Below are positions 20,411 through 30,727 of a DNA stretch of 64,000 nt, piece by piece. Source of the stretch: Pomphorhynchus laevis (taxonomy: Eukaryota > Acanthocephala > Palaeacanthocephala > Echinorhynchida > Pomphorhynchidae); assembly GCA_012934845.2 (NCBI GenBank), contig WNNJ02003085.1, forward strand, positions 62,001 to 126,000. Reading direction: 5' to 3'. Position 1 is the first letter of the stretch; each line of letters opens with the position of its first letter. Under the pieces are notes generated by a model that did no database searches, was not told the origin of the DNA, and worked only from the letters and a program-made list of their open reading frames with translations. A program made the position numbers and the translations under genes.

Positions 20411-22651
20411 TTGTGATCGATCTGGTCGAAGGGGAGGGGGTGTATTGCTATATTGTAGTTTAGGTATTGATGTAGTGTGTTTGCAGACGATTAGTGATGC
20501 CAATGAGATTGAGGCTTTATACCTCAAATTGTGCCTTGATCAGGTCAATTCTATGGATGTGCTAGTGTTCTATCGTCCTCCTTTGACAAGTAGCGATGAT
20601 TTAATAGAACTTATTGAGCTCTGTGGTCAACAGAAAAAATGCCTAATCTTAGGAGATCTGAATATTCCCTTAATAGATTGGGACTCGTTTTCATTTGCTA
20701 GTCGCATTGCATCGGACTCGGTTTTATTGAGTGTTCTACACAACAGTGGTCTGCATCAGCATGCACGTGAGGCAAACCGTTTCACTAGCCAGTCGTCTGC
20801 CCAGCTATACGTGGTCTTGTCTTCGTTTAAGTCTGATATTGCTCACATAGATTATATTTCTGCACTGGGGATGAGCGATCATTGCGTACTGTCCTTTTCG
20901 TTTAAATGCGCAAGCAATGTAACGTCGGTCAGTCCCATGCATGGTAAGCCTCAGAACTTCTGGAAGGCTGATTTCGACGCAATTATCTACAAATTGAATC
21001 TGGTTAGATGGCCAGATCCGTATAAATGCGGAATAGACGAGGCTTGGTATGTTTTTGAGAGCACACTCTATAACTTACTGATATTGCATTCTCCCAAGTT
21101 TAAAACACATAGGGAAGTTTGTCCTTGGTTTAATGGGCTTCTCCGGTATCACTCACGCGCACGTAAACATGCGTGGATTTCATTTCGTTGTGGACAACAA
21201 TCTTATGATTATTTTAAACAAATTAGGAATAGATTTACCGCTCTCAAGAGAATGACGCGTCGTCAGTTTGAGGAGAAGCTGAGTTCTATGGATGGCAAGG
21301 CTCTATTCTCTTACATTCGCAAAATCAGGGGCTCGAATATTCCACTAGTATCGTTGAGGGATGATTCTCAAGGCGAAGTCATGTGTAAAAGTGTCATGGC
21401 AAACTTATTTGCCCAGGAGTTCTCATCGATATTTTGCTCTTCGCGGACATTGTGTAGTTCTGAATCAGAAAAGGGTTCAGATGCATTCGATCGATCTAAT
21501 CTGTCGTTTTGTGTTGAAGATGTTTTAAAGCTTCTCTGTAAATTAAAACCGAACATCGCTGCCGGTCCGGACGGACTTCCCTCAATTCTTTTAAATAAAG
21601 TTGCTCCTCAAATATATTTATGTTTTCCGTATGTTTCAGTTTTCTATTCTCCAATCTCGAATTCCTTCGCGTTGGAAGGAGTCCATTGTAGTTCCAGTGT
21701 ATAAAATGGGAGATCGACAAGTGTGTAAGAACTATCGCCCAGTAGCCTTGACATGTATTATTTGTAAGTTGCTTGAAAAGCTAATAGTCAAAAACATATC
21801 CTCTGATTTGGAAAGCAACGGTAAACTCACTGACTCACAACACGGTTTCAGACCAAATAGATCAACAATAAGTAATCTTTTGGTTTCTTCCAACGCATGG
21901 CAGTCTTCATTAGATGAACGAGTTCAATATGATGTACTTTTTGTAGATTTCTCTCATGCTTTTGATTCAGTTCCGCATGATCGACTCATTCACAAATTGA
22001 GGTCACTTAGTGTTTGTCCTATGTATGTCGCCTGGATTGCAAATTACTTAAGTTTACGCTCTTTCAAAGTATGTGTAGGTGCAGATATGTCCACCTCATT
22101 CGTTATTCATTCTGGCGTTCCACAGGGTGCTGTTATCTCCCCACTTCTTTTTATTGTATATATCAATGATCTCCCATCTGTAATTCGTTCTGATGTCGTA
22201 ATGTATGCTGACGATGTTAAGATATGGCGGCCTATTAGATACGGAAGGGACATTAAGATCCTTCAAGATGATCTGACATGTCTAGAAAAATGGTCAGCGG
22301 AAAATGGTTTGAGGGTTAACCCCTCTAAATGTGCGCATATGTCCATTGGTTCTTCACTAAACTCATCCTATCAGATAGGTTCGATTCAGATAGGCCGAGT
22401 GGGTGAATTCAAAGATCTTGGTGTGATGATGACCAGTAGCTTAAAAACTAATGTCCACACTAGATATATTTGTAATCGAGGCTATCGTATTTTATGGATG
22501 TTTTTCAAGTCTTTTGATCGGATAAGTCCATCAATGTTCAAGCGACTATTTTGCTCTTATATTCTTCCCATCCTTGAATACGGTTTACCTGTAACTTATT
22601 CACAGACTTTAAGAGAATCCCGTGTAGCTCATTTGCTTCTGTTTGTTATAA
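20411..22651 (+). mobile_element. LINE-M copy, lacking both ends of ORF2
   Basis: A CR1-like LINE that interrupts LINE-H copy 2. It begins inside the endonuclease (GRRGGGVLLYCS) and ends just after the RT, before the usual C-terminal domain, next to ttataataataatta. Apart from one frameshift near 21650, both coding parts are open, so it is young. The missing 3' coding end is odd for a target-primed insertion. A LINE-H stretch (ctaataaaacat) is repeated just beyond the right junction. Confidence 0.7.
20445..21704 (+). CDS. LINE-M endonuclease and linker (partial, 419 codons)
   Basis: Blocks in order: LVFYRPPLTSS, CLILGDLNIPLIDWDS (catalytic D-N region), LGMSDHCVLSFSF (SDH end of the endonuclease), then a Trp/Arg-rich linker with FKQIRNRFTALKRMTRRQFEEKL, FSYIRKIRGSN and the RT entry block LCKLKPNIAAGPDGLPSILLNK. 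The final 35 or so residues are out of frame with the RT, which resumes in the frame of 21601-22665. The N-terminal third of the endonuclease is missing. Confidence 0.75.
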   Translation: MLYCSLGIDVVCLQTISDANEIEALYLKLCLDQVNSMDVLVFYRPPLTSSDDLIELIELCGQQKKCLILGDLNIPLIDWDSFSFASRIASDSVLLSVLHNSGLHQHAREANRFTSQSSAQLYVVLSSFKSDIAHIDYISALGMSDHCVLSFSFKCASNVTSVSPMHGKPQNFWKADFDAIIYKLNLVRWPDPYKCGIDEAWYVFESTLYNLLILHSPKFKTHREVCPWFNGLLRYHSRARKHAWISFRCGQQSYDYFKQIRNRFTALKRMTRRQFEEKLSSMDGKALFSYIRKIRGSNIPLVSLRDDSQGEVMCKSVMANLFAQEFSSIFCSSRTLCSSESEKGSDAFDRSNLSFCVEDVLKLLCKLKPNIAAGPDGLPSILLNKVAPQIYLCFPYVSVFYSPISNSFALEGVHCSSSV

Positions 22652-22665
22652 TAATAATTATCTAA
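21601..22665 (+). CDS. LINE-M RT domain (354 codons)
   Basis: Contains WKESIVVPVYKMGDRQ, NYRPVALTCIICKLLEKL, SQHGFRPNRSTISNLL, FVDFSHAFDSVPHDRLI, GVPQGAVISPLLFIVYINDLP and the active site MYADDVKIW near residue 200. It also has the thumb-like NGLRVNPSKCAHM and FKDLGVMM blocks. All expected catalytic aspartates are present. It stops in a run of isoleucine codons from the ataataat tract, so the usual C-terminal domain is lost. Confidence 0.8.
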   Translation: MLLKYIYVFRMFQFSILQSRIPSRWKESIVVPVYKMGDRQVCKNYRPVALTCIICKLLEKLIVKNISSDLESNGKLTDSQHGFRPNRSTISNLLVSSNAWQSSLDERVQYDVLFVDFSHAFDSVPHDRLIHKLRSLSVCPMYVAWIANYLSLRSFKVCVGADMSTSFVIHSGVPQGAVISPLLFIVYINDLPSVIRSDVVMYADDVKIWRPIRYGRDIKILQDDLTCLEKWSAENGLRVNPSKCAHMSIGSSLNSSYQIGSIQIGRVGEFKDLGVMMTSSLKTNVHTRYICNRGYRILWMFFKSFDRISPSMFKRLFCSYILPILEYGLPVTYSQTLRESRVAHLLLFVIIIII

Positions 22666-23572
22666 TAAAACATCTCCTTCTTTTCTCCGATTCTTCTGTC
22701 ATTATCTAATAAAACATATCCTTCTGACACAATTCCCACTCACTTGCTTAAAAATATCTGCTCATCTATCTCACCCTTTCTAACCACTGTTCATCTTGTC
22801 TATCAGTAGCAGCACATGTCATTCCAACTGGAAATAAACATAAGTTCGTCCTCTCCTCACAAAGCAATATATCGACCCCACACTAATATCTTTGTACCAT
22901 CCTATCTCATTACTCTCAATCCTCTCCAAACTCCTTGAGCGTCTTGTTCTCAAGCAAGTTAATGCATATCTATTTTCCCCAATAATCGAGTGATCGACAT
23001 CGTCGATCACTCGATTATTCTTTATCACCTTCGTCATGATTATGGCTTCTCTTTACCCACTGTATCATGGTTTTCTTCATATCTATCAAACCGTACATTT
23101 CGTGTATATTCTAACTATTCTCTCTCCCATCCTTCGTCCATCCCGTTCGGTGTTCCACAAGGCTCCGTATTAGGCCCTTTGATTTTCTCTCTTCTCAGTG
23201 ATTTGTCTTCTATTTCCCATACATATAACTTCCATGTTATGCAATATGCTGACGGCATTATCATCTATGCTTATGCACCTGCTTATCGTATTCATGATCT
23301 TAGTGTTTATGCTTCCAACTGTCTTGCCTCAATTTTCAATCATCTTTCTTTTCTTCGTCTTACTTTGAATCCCAATAAATCCAAAAAATTGTGAATCCTT
23401 CCTCGACGCCCCGGCTTAGAACCTCCATCCGTGTCATTAAATTCTACAATTCTTTTTATTTAAAAAAATTAAAAAAAATTAAATACAACAGCAGCAAAAG
23501 AGCGTAGAGCTCGTACAGGCTGGGTACAGGGTAAAAAAAAACAAATATCAATGAAAATCAGATTGTTCTAAG

Positions 23573-23923
23573 TCAGCTTTTCCACGTTCGGTTGACAATT
23601 ATGTTAAATCTTCTTCGTGGACGAATGTGGGTTTCTAACGTGAGGTGATGTCCCCTCAATCTGTTTGAATTTTGAAGTTCGAACAGTTTACGACAAACAT
23701 GTTCCCTCTGCCCTTTTTGAACATTAAGCGTTGTCCACACAAACATTAAATCAGATGACTTTAAAGATTTATTCACTGTGGTCACACCAAGTGCGTGGAG
23801 TCGAAAAATGAATGAGAGCTTGCGTTGGCTGGGTACAAGATGTGTGGCCTTGCGTAATATGGATTCGTACAGGTTCATCTCTGTCGTAGTTTGAGGGTGG
23901 CAGGCAGGTGAAGCGTATCTCAT
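23573..23923 (-). pseudogene. LINE-N C-terminal domain
   Basis: Holds MRYASPACHPQTTTEMNLYESILRKATHLV and LRGHHLTLETHIRPRRRFNI, the region after the RT thumb in CR1-like LINEs. A frameshift near 23950-24018 separates it from the RT. Confidence 0.6.
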
Positions 23924-24017
23924 TAAAGATAAGACATAAGCATTGTAAATTAACTTAAAACTGGATGCGTCAAGCTGGCCAATGGTCCTTCTAATAAGTC
24001 CTAAAATTTAACGGCAT

Positions 24018-25046
24018 TTAGCAACTGTGTGACTGGTGTGGGATGGTCGATAAGCTTATATTTACAATCACTCCAAGGTCTTGAAATTGGGGAACTGTTT
24101 CAATTTCTCTTCCGTCAATGGTATATGACGAATTGATGTGTAGATGTCCGATGCGCATATGTTTTGACTTATCGGGGTTTAATACCAGTCCCCGTTGATT
24201 ACACCATACCTTAATATCATCAATGTCTCTCTGGAGTATCATTGGATCTCGGCTATCGATTATTGGTCGCCAAATTTTCAAGTCGTCAGCATATAAACCA
24301 CATGGACTCGAAATAGCTGTAGTAAGCTCGTTGATGTAAATAATGAAGAGCAATGGACTGAGTACCGATCCCTGAGGACCACCGCGTCCAGGAGTTCTTG
24401 TCTTTGACATATGTTTATTGGCCAATACAGTAAACTTCCGATTTCTAAGGAAGGAGTTAATCCAATTTAGGAGAGTTTCTCTAATGCCGTACTGTTCCAG
24501 AGTAATAAGGAGGAGATCATAGTATATCCGATCAAATGCTATGCTGAGGTCGAAAAACAAAACATCAACACTAACTCCAGCCTCGGCATATCTGGTCCAA
24601 TCACTTCTCGCAAGTACGAGGTTTGTGACAGTAGATCTTCCTGGGCGGAAACCATGCTGGTTGTCGCAGAGTACTTGGTTCCCTTCTAGGTGCCCGATGA
24701 TTCGTTTAAAAAGCAGTTTCTCTAGCACTTTACAAGCAACGCAGGTAAGGCTTATTGGCCGATAGTTGCTTGCTAGATTACGGTCGCCTTTTTTGTAGAG
24801 AGGTCGGATTATAGAACATTTCCAATCTGATGGTATACAGCCTGTTGACAAGGAGAAATCGAATATGGTGTGTAAAGGTTCATATATTACTGGTGCAAGT
24901 TCCCGAAGAAGAATTGGAGGAATATTGTCTGGTCCTGCCGCAATTGATCGTGGTAGCTTTAGAAGTTCGTTAAGTACCTTAAATTTATCAAATGGAGTAA
25001 ATTCGTAACACGGATATTGAGCTGTGGAGACTCGGGGGGGGGGCAA
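24018..25046 (-). CDS. LINE-N RT (342 codons)
   Basis: Blocks in order: LPRSIAAGPDNIPPILLRE, WKCSIIRPLYKKGDRN, NYRPISLTCVACKVLEKLL, NQHGFRPGRSTVTNLVLAR, FFDLSIAFDRIYYDLLL, GGPQGSVLSPLLFIIYINELT and LYADDLKIWRP near residue 252. The block GVPQG reads GGPQG. The domain is otherwise complete. The C-terminal domain follows in another frame (23923-23573) with ESILRKATHLVPSQRKLSF. Confidence 0.8.
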   Translation of the reverse strand: MPPPRVSTAQYPCYEFTPFDKFKVLNELLKLPRSIAAGPDNIPPILLRELAPVIYEPLHTIFDFSLSTGCIPSDWKCSIIRPLYKKGDRNLASNYRPISLTCVACKVLEKLLFKRIIGHLEGNQVLCDNQHGFRPGRSTVTNLVLARSDWTRYAEAGVSVDVLFFDLSIAFDRIYYDLLLITLEQYGIRETLLNWINSFLRNRKFTVLANKHMSKTRTPGRGGPQGSVLSPLLFIIYINELTTAISSPCGLYADDLKIWRPIIDSRDPMILQRDIDDIKVWCNQRGLVLNPDKSKHMRIGHLHINSSYTIDGREIETVPQFQDLGVIVNISLSTIPHQSHSC

Positions 25047-26334
25047 TACTGACAGGTAGGACTCTCTAGCGTGAATTGATCCAGGAAAATATTGGCAATT
25101 GCTTTGTCATCAAATGTGAGCTCACCGGTTTCCATAAATATAGAGTTGATCTCAGGCGTAGTTGATTTAAATGAGCTGATATGTTTGAACAATTTACTGG
25201 GATATCTTTTTGATGATCGACAAAGATTGGAAACGAAGCACCTGTGTTTCTGACGTTTGAGTGCCATTACTTGATTTCGTAATTCCTTGTAATCGGTCCA
25301 AGAACAATTCCCTTCTTTGAATTTTTTGTAAATTTTGTCTCTTGTTTTAATCATTTGTTTAATCTGCGAGTCAAACCAAATGGGAGTTTTGTGGGATGTG
25401 CGCTGACGTTTTAAAGGGGAGAAGTAATTTAGAGCATTGATCAAGGTAGATTTGAAATTTTCCCAGCACTGATCTATGCCAATTACATATGAATTAGTCC
25501 ATTGAATGTTTCGAATAGCTTGCGTCATACTTGCGAAATTCGCTTTGAAGGGATTCAATTCGGGTTTTGCCGAGGGGGTTGTTTTAAAGAGACTTACAGA
25601 AAGCGCCAGCCTAATGACACAATGATCACTGTGGCCAATAGGGGGCTGAGAGATTTCATCAATTGTGGGTTCCCCTCGTGATAAGCAGAGGTCTAAAATG
25701 GCAGATGATCGCTTCCTCCTTCTAGTGGGTTCGTGAATATGCTGGGTTAGATTGAGATCGTTGAACGTATCAAGGAGATTGGATGATTCAACATCGCAAC
25801 CATGTGTTGAAGTATATAGGTCCCAATTGACATAAGGCATATTGAAGTCTCCTAGGATAATGATCGGTGATAAGCTTGTTAGGTGATGTCGTAAAGAGAT
25901 GCCAATCTTTTCAATTGCGGAGCGCGGAGAGCGGTAAAACCGATTTTTAGTTTCTGTCTCTCAGGAGAAGATACTGTTGCCCACAGATATTCGTTGTATG
26001 AATCATCTGATACAATGCTGTGCTCGATGATGGTTAACGGTTGCTTGACGTATAATATAACTCCACCTCCTTTTGAGGCGGTTCGATCCGATCGTATAAC
26101 AAAGTAGTCTGAGATTGAGAATTCGTTATCATATATACCGTTGTTGAGCCAGGTTTCGCTCAATGCTATGATGTTTGGGTTCATGAAATTAACGAGACAC
26201 AATATTTCGTCGAATTTGTTGTACATGCGTAAAGAGTTAGAGTGCATGACGGAAATATTATTTTTAGAGTAACGGCAGTGGTGAGGTGTCGCTGTTGGTG
26301 TTGAAAGGGATTGATGTTTACGTGTTAGATGCAC
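24959..26334 (-). pseudogene. LINE-N endonuclease and linker (two frames)
   Basis: The piece 26334-25879 has VMHSNSLRMYNKFDEIL, IIALSETWLNNG (catalytic E) and GGGVILYVKQPL. The piece 25840-24959 continues with PYVNWDL, ILDLCLSRGEP and IGHSDHCVIRLAL (SDH), then a linker with WFDSQIKQMIKTRDKIYKKF. A shift near 25860 separates them. An out-of-frame run near 25040-25000 (ggggggg tract) breaks the join to the RT. Confidence 0.75.
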
Positions 26335-26608
26335 GAATCTGTGCGGCGGAGAGTATCGATGGAGCGGTTAGACGGATTCCGAGGCTGAATCGCGTATTTA
26401 CCCTTCGCCGCACAACTTGAAAATTTTTCACAATTAGATTTTTTTCACCGTTTTGAATTCTTTGTTGAAACTCGTTCCTTGCAGATTTCAATCTGTTTCT
26501 ATCTTCAGTGCTGAGGTCAGGTAGAAGTCTGATACTGGAGCCCCTTAACTTAAAGGAATTCTTGATGATTTGCTTACTAGTCTCGGGGCTATCAACAACA
26601 ACTTTCAA
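26318..26608 (-). pseudogene. LINE-N ORF1, C-terminal part
   Basis: Continues the ORF1 of 27811-27017 after the PLE insertion. It holds LRGSSIRLLPDLSTEDRNRLKSARNEF and the motif GEKNLIVKNFQVVRRR, which also occurs in LINE-R (near 44404-44450), the fragment at 4187-4552, and in looser form in element K ORF1. Its end overlaps the start region of the endonuclease frame at 26334. Confidence 0.7.
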
Positions 26609-26739
26609 GAGCCTTGGTTTGGTACCATCTTGTTTCTTCCCAATGCGAAAGAGGTGTATTACCTGTCTATTTTGTTTGACTGATATCTCTGTTGGGAGAC
26701 AGTTGAAAGTACTTGCTTTACTAAATCAATTAAATCAGT

Positions 26740-27030
26740 TAACTGAGTCTACGTATTGTTATATAATTATAAAATAAACAAAACATAATAATGCTAAATC
26801 AAAATTTAATAATTAAATAATAAAATTAATAATTGTTTTTAGATTTTCTATAATTTAAATCAAGTTAAAAAATAAAAATAAAAATAAAAAATAAAAAATA
26901 AAATTTAAAATAAACGTCATTTTTATGAATTGACTAATAAATAACAGACGTTGTATCAGAATAAGAATTAGAGGTCATCAGGACCTCTAATTAAACATCC
27001 GTATTAAACTTCCGTATTAAACATCATGTT
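26740..27030 (-). mobile_element. Penelope-like element, 3' UTR-only insertion
   Basis: The reverse complement matches the 3' end of the PLE at 39660-39896, from cctgatgacctctaattctt to the terminus ACGTAGACTCAGTTAACTGA. It has no coding part. It lies inside LINE-N ORF1 just after the codons for FRIKHDV. Its 5' side carries a 33-bp palindrome (27009-27041) in which the host sequence ccgtattaaacat is mirrored. Confidence 0.75.
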
Positions 27031-27811
27031 TAATACGGAAGAGACTGTTTAGACTCGGTGATTCGTTTAAATTTACAATGATGAAACATTTATCCCGATC
27101 GAATGTTCGGCGTTTATGTCGTTTAGGATCAGATAGAATAGGTATATTGGGGTTATCATTGTTGTTTACAGTGGAATTGGTATGATTTATCATTTGTTTG
27201 AGTGTTTCATCCATTTTATATAGACTATGGGTTGTTTGATGACAAGAAAAAGCTGGGAGTGCTGTGTGATGTGGTGCTTCTGTGTTTGTTTCCGGCCTTG
27301 GATGTGTTTTCTGGGTGGAATTATTTAGATTTGACGAATTCAGGAAATCAGATTTAAGGTTAGGTAAGGAAGTTTCAAGGGTTGTTGCCTTTACGATTCG
27401 CGATCTTGCATGTCCTCGTGTCCAAACTCGAGTGGGGGTAGATTTCCAGAATATTGAAGTATCAGATGTTGCCATTATGTTAATCGGGGCGATTTCATTG
27501 TCTAGTGATGGTATTGTATCTTGCTCGAATACTTCACATGTATAAGGGATATCTGATCGTAATGGTTTATCAGTGTCTTCGATTAGTGAGCGTAGGTCGT
27601 TAATAGTCTTATTTAAATCTGCAATTGCTAGAGCTGCACAGAAACCACAATAGAAATTGCGACTCGTCATTGCTTGAGAACTGTCTGAGGGGAAGCTTAC
27701 TTTGGTCCATATCGTGCAGCCGTGAGAGTCACATGCCACTTCATTATCTGCGTACCCAACCGACTTTGTTGTATTGTTGTATTTCGCTTGCTTGTTGGTC
27801 TTCTTTGTCAT
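27017..27811 (-). pseudogene. LINE-N ORF1, N-terminal two thirds
   Basis: A basic start MTKKTNKQAKYNN is followed by the finger VACDSHGCTIW then NFYCGFCAA (residues about 26-60), as in element K. Next come a polar Ser/Thr/Asn-rich region, KRHKRRTFDRDKCFIIVN and FRIKHDV. The frame is cut at 27017 by the inserted PLE tail. The rest of ORF1 appears at 26740-26318 with VSQQRYQSNK and the motif GEKNLIVKNFQVVRRRVNTRF. The probable role is RNA binding in the LINE RNP. Confidence 0.7.
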
Positions 27812-27954
27812 ATTTTTGTCATATAATGTGATATTGTACTGGAATTCAAATTTCCATCAATTTTTCAAACGGAAAATTCGTTATTGAATAATGGATCTGA
27901 CCAACATATTTCGTTTATTGCGGTATCAACGGAATTTGATTTAAATTTCAATTT

Positions 27955-30480
27955 TTATTATTATTATTCCAATACATACCAAAGCCAAAAGGCTATTCAG
28001 GCAGAGTCCAAAAAAATAAAAATAATAAAACAAAAGCAAATGGTCAGTCAACGTAGCTAATTAGGGTATTCCAGTGGTAGTGTTGAATGGCGGCATTGTT
28101 CATGTATCCATTTGTAGCATCGTGATTTAAACGTTCTCAAACTGGGGGCTGCAACGACTTCCTCAGGCAACGAATTCCACATGTTAATTCCTCTCCTTGA
28201 GAGTCTATACACTTTTGGTAATCTGCCAAATCTAAATTTATACAAGACTCTGCTATGTCCCCGAAACTGATCTACCCGCCTAGTGATTACATCGGTGGGA
28301 TAACCTACCACATCATTCGACATATGCCATATACATAGCATTTCCAAGGATATAAACCTCTCACGTACCGACAACATCCCAATACGACTTAGACGTACAT
28401 AATAGTCAATACCACTTAAGCCAATACAGAGCCTCGATCCGCGCCTAAGAATAGACTCCAGGTCTAATAGTTCTTGCTTAGTGACAGGGAAACAAGCCTG
28501 AATGCAGTATTCCAAGTGTGGCCTGACGATGGAGATGAATAACCTCTTAAACATGTGACAGCTTAACCTGAGGAATGCATTTTTAATACAATATAACGCC
28601 CTAGTAGCTTTACCTAGAAAGAAGTCGGTGTTCAACATTGTTTTCAAGGATCTATGGACAATAATCCCTAAATCCTTATGATGAGACACTTCCTTTAAGA
28701 CCATATCTCCAATAAAGTACCTTAGAGTTTCAATAGGGCGACCTAGTTGCATTAGGACACATTTATCAACATTCAACCGTAGTCCGGTAGAATCGCACCA
28801 CTTGATCAGGGAGTTTAGATCATTTTGTAACGATACTCGATCAGCAGGACTTCTAATGATCGACCAAATCTTTAGATCGTCTGCAAACGCTAGATGAGAG
28901 CATGATAAGCGGAGTAGCAGATCATTAATGAAGATTATGAAGAGCAGTGGGCTAAGGACTGATCCCTGCGGTACGCCAGAATTAATATTTACCGAATAAG
29001 AAAACACGCCCCCCACACAAACTCGGAAAGACCTATTCGATAGAAATTCCCTGACCCACTCACAAATATATGAATGAAGTCCATAGTGATACAGTAAAGA
29101 CACTATGCCGTCGTGTGGTACCCTATCAAAAGCTTGCGAACAATCAAGGAATACTGTATGAACCTGAAACCCAGCCCCCAGAGCATCAGCCCATTTTTCA
29201 CGCGCAGTTAGTAGGTTAGTAAGGCATGAACGTCCGATCCTGAAACCATGTTGAGATTCAACCAATATGTGATTACGATCCAAATGATCCCTGATTCTAC
29301 TAGCAATGATTCTTTCTAAAAGTTTGCAGAATACGCTAGTTAAGCTAATGGGCCGAAAGTCCGCGCAAAAGCTAGCAGGATGCTTTTTGGGAATAGGCAC
29401 CACAATTGCACACTTCCAACTGTCAGGAATCCAAGATGTATCTAAGCTGTATCTGAAGAACATAGTTAAATCATTGCTCAGTTCGTTCGCTAGGGATTTG
29501 ACGAGGAAGGGGGCAATATTGTCTGGTCCCGGAGATGTAAACGAATCGAGCTTCATTACCTCGTTCAACACCTCATCCACTCTGAGTGGACGAACACAAC
29601 ACCGATGAGCAACCGGAACATACTTCCAACTAAATTCATGCAGTTTGTTAGAGGTCAAAGCCTGTACCAAGAAGCCATCAGCTAAATGTTGGGCGATTAG
29701 AGACGGATCGGTCAAAGTTTCAGTTGGCGTTTGGATTGAGCTAATTGTGGCGACAAGTGTTCTGTTGTTTCTTACATAAGACCAAAACCTCCTAGGATTC
29801 AAAGATGCATCCCTGGCGATACTATCTTCGTACGAATAGCGTTTCTGAAATTTTAGCCGATTGCATAAGTTCCGAGAGTCGATGTAGGCACGTTTTGAAG
29901 CAGAAGAACGCCTAAATTCGCGCCACAATTTGTTGCGGGATCTTATAGCATCAAGAAGCTCTCTGTCGAACCAAGGAGGATGTCCATGCTTGAACTTGCA
30001 GGCACGTAGCGGAGCAAAGATATCAGAAATTCGCATCAATTCATCATGGAGCAGATCAAAGACTACAGGAACCTCCAAACCGAAGTGGATACGAAGACTA
30101 TCACAGATACCTTTTGGGAAGCTTGCAGCTAGTTGACTAGCATCAACACCTACCCAACAACGTTTTTTAAAATTAGAGTTTTGTGAGGCTCTGTTGAACA
30201 GCGACAGCCGCATAGAGAGTACACAGTGATCGCTATTGCCAATTGGTGCGTCATAACGAACACCTGAAACGTCACCCAAACACTTAGTAAAGACCAAATC
30301 GAGTATAGAAGGCGTCCCTGTCACACAAGTAGGTTCTTTAATATGTTGAACTAGTAGCATCTCAAGTAACAGAAAGTCACTCAGTACTTTCCCAATTCCG
30401 TGAATTGGTCGTGAATGACTATTTTTCCAGTCTATTTGGGGGATATTGAAGTCACCCAGGAGCAAAATCAGAGGATACGA
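27955..30480 (-). mobile_element. LINE-G, 5'-truncated but with an intact 802-codon ORF2
   Basis: The 3' UTR ends with the AGCC/GGCT hairpin (27983-27994) and an AAT-type tail at 27955-27968. The 5' end is cut inside the endonuclease at about 30480. It lies in the 5' UTR of LINE-N, between that element's ORF1 start (27811) and its minisatellite (30551-30606). Flanks aatttgatttaaa and aattttgaatttta look like a diverged TSD. Confidence 0.8.
28057..30465 (-). CDS. LINE-G ORF2: partial endonuclease, complete RT and C-terminus
   Basis: 802 uninterrupted codons. It starts at the endonuclease block LLGDFNIPQIDW and has APIGNSDHCVL (SDH at residues 78-80). RT blocks: SFTSPGPDNIAPFL, WKCAIVVPIPKKHPA, DFRPISLTSVFCKLLERI, SQHGFRIGRSCLTNLL, FLDCSQAFDRVPHDGIV, GVPQGSVLSPLLFIIFINDLL and FADDLKIW near residue 527. 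The C-terminus has MWNSLPEEVVAAPSLRTFKSRC. CR1-like. The RT is probably still active in sequence, but the endonuclease lacks its N-terminal catalytic residues, so the copy cannot be autonomous. It is the best-preserved RT in the window. Confidence 0.88.
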   Translation of the reverse strand: MLLGDFNIPQIDWKNSHSRPIHGIGKVLSDFLLLEMLLVQHIKEPTCVTGTPSILDLVFTKCLGDVSGVRYDAPIGNSDHCVLSMRLSLFNRASQNSNFKKRCWVGVDASQLAASFPKGICDSLRIHFGLEVPVVFDLLHDELMRISDIFAPLRACKFKHGHPPWFDRELLDAIRSRNKLWREFRRSSASKRAYIDSRNLCNRLKFQKRYSYEDSIARDASLNPRRFWSYVRNNRTLVATISSIQTPTETLTDPSLIAQHLADGFLVQALTSNKLHEFSWKYVPVAHRCCVRPLRVDEVLNEVMKLDSFTSPGPDNIAPFLVKSLANELSNDLTMFFRYSLDTSWIPDSWKCAIVVPIPKKHPASFCADFRPISLTSVFCKLLERIIASRIRDHLDRNHILVESQHGFRIGRSCLTNLLTAREKWADALGAGFQVHTVFLDCSQAFDRVPHDGIVSLLYHYGLHSYICEWVREFLSNRSFRVCVGGVFSYSVNINSGVPQGSVLSPLLFIIFINDLLLRLSCSHLAFADDLKIWSIIRSPADRVSLQNDLNSLIKWCDSTGLRLNVDKCVLMQLGRPIETLRYFIGDMVLKEVSHHKDLGIIVHRSLKTMLNTDFFLGKATRALYCIKNAFLRLSCHMFKRLFISIVRPHLEYCIQACFPVTKQELLDLESILRRGSRLCIGLSGIDYYVRLSRIGMLSVRERFISLEMLCIWHMSNDVVGYPTDVITRRVDQFRGHSRVLYKFRFGRLPKVYRLSRRGINMWNSLPEEVVAAPSLRTFKSRCYKWIHEQCRHSTLPLEYPN

Positions 30481-30727
30481 AGATAATTTTGAATTTTAAA
30501 TTGTAAGAACTTGTTATAATCAAGACAATTTTAAATTCTTTAATCATTGAAGTAATCGTTGTAATCGATGTAATCGTAGTAATCGTAGCAATCGTAGTAA
30601 TCGTAGTTTGTATGTTATTTATTGTAAGTCATCATCGATAGCCAGACGTAAGCTTCATCATCGATAGCCAGACGAAATGTATTGTATTTACTTTAGATTG
30701 TAAGATGTTTGTTATCAAGAAAATTTT
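30481..30727 (-). other. LINE-N 5' UTR remainder with 9-bp minisatellite
   Basis: This stretch lies between the LINE-G 5' end and the resuming LINE-H sequence. It holds six 9-bp units of gtaatcgta type (30552-30605) and a 19-bp repeat catcatcgatagccagacg present twice (30631 and 30657). Its far end, read on the minus strand, starts with aaaaattttcttgataacaa, similar to the LINE-H and K leaders. I infer it is the 5' UTR of LINE-N. Confidence 0.55.

Larger units (their letters stand above)
23459..27950 (-). mobile_element. LINE-N, nearly full length, inside LINE-H copy 2
   Basis: From right to left: ORF1 (27811 to 26318, interrupted by a PLE tail at 26740-27030), endonuclease (26334 to about 25650), RT (25046 to 24018), C-terminus (about 23923 to 23573) and a 3' UTR with a GAGC/GCTC hairpin at 23500-23512 and a T/A-rich tail. 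The 5' UTR continues at 30481-30727 beyond an inserted LINE-G. CR1-like. Lesions are few: one shift near 25000, one near 25860 and one near 24000. The copy is dead but young. Confidence 0.75.
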
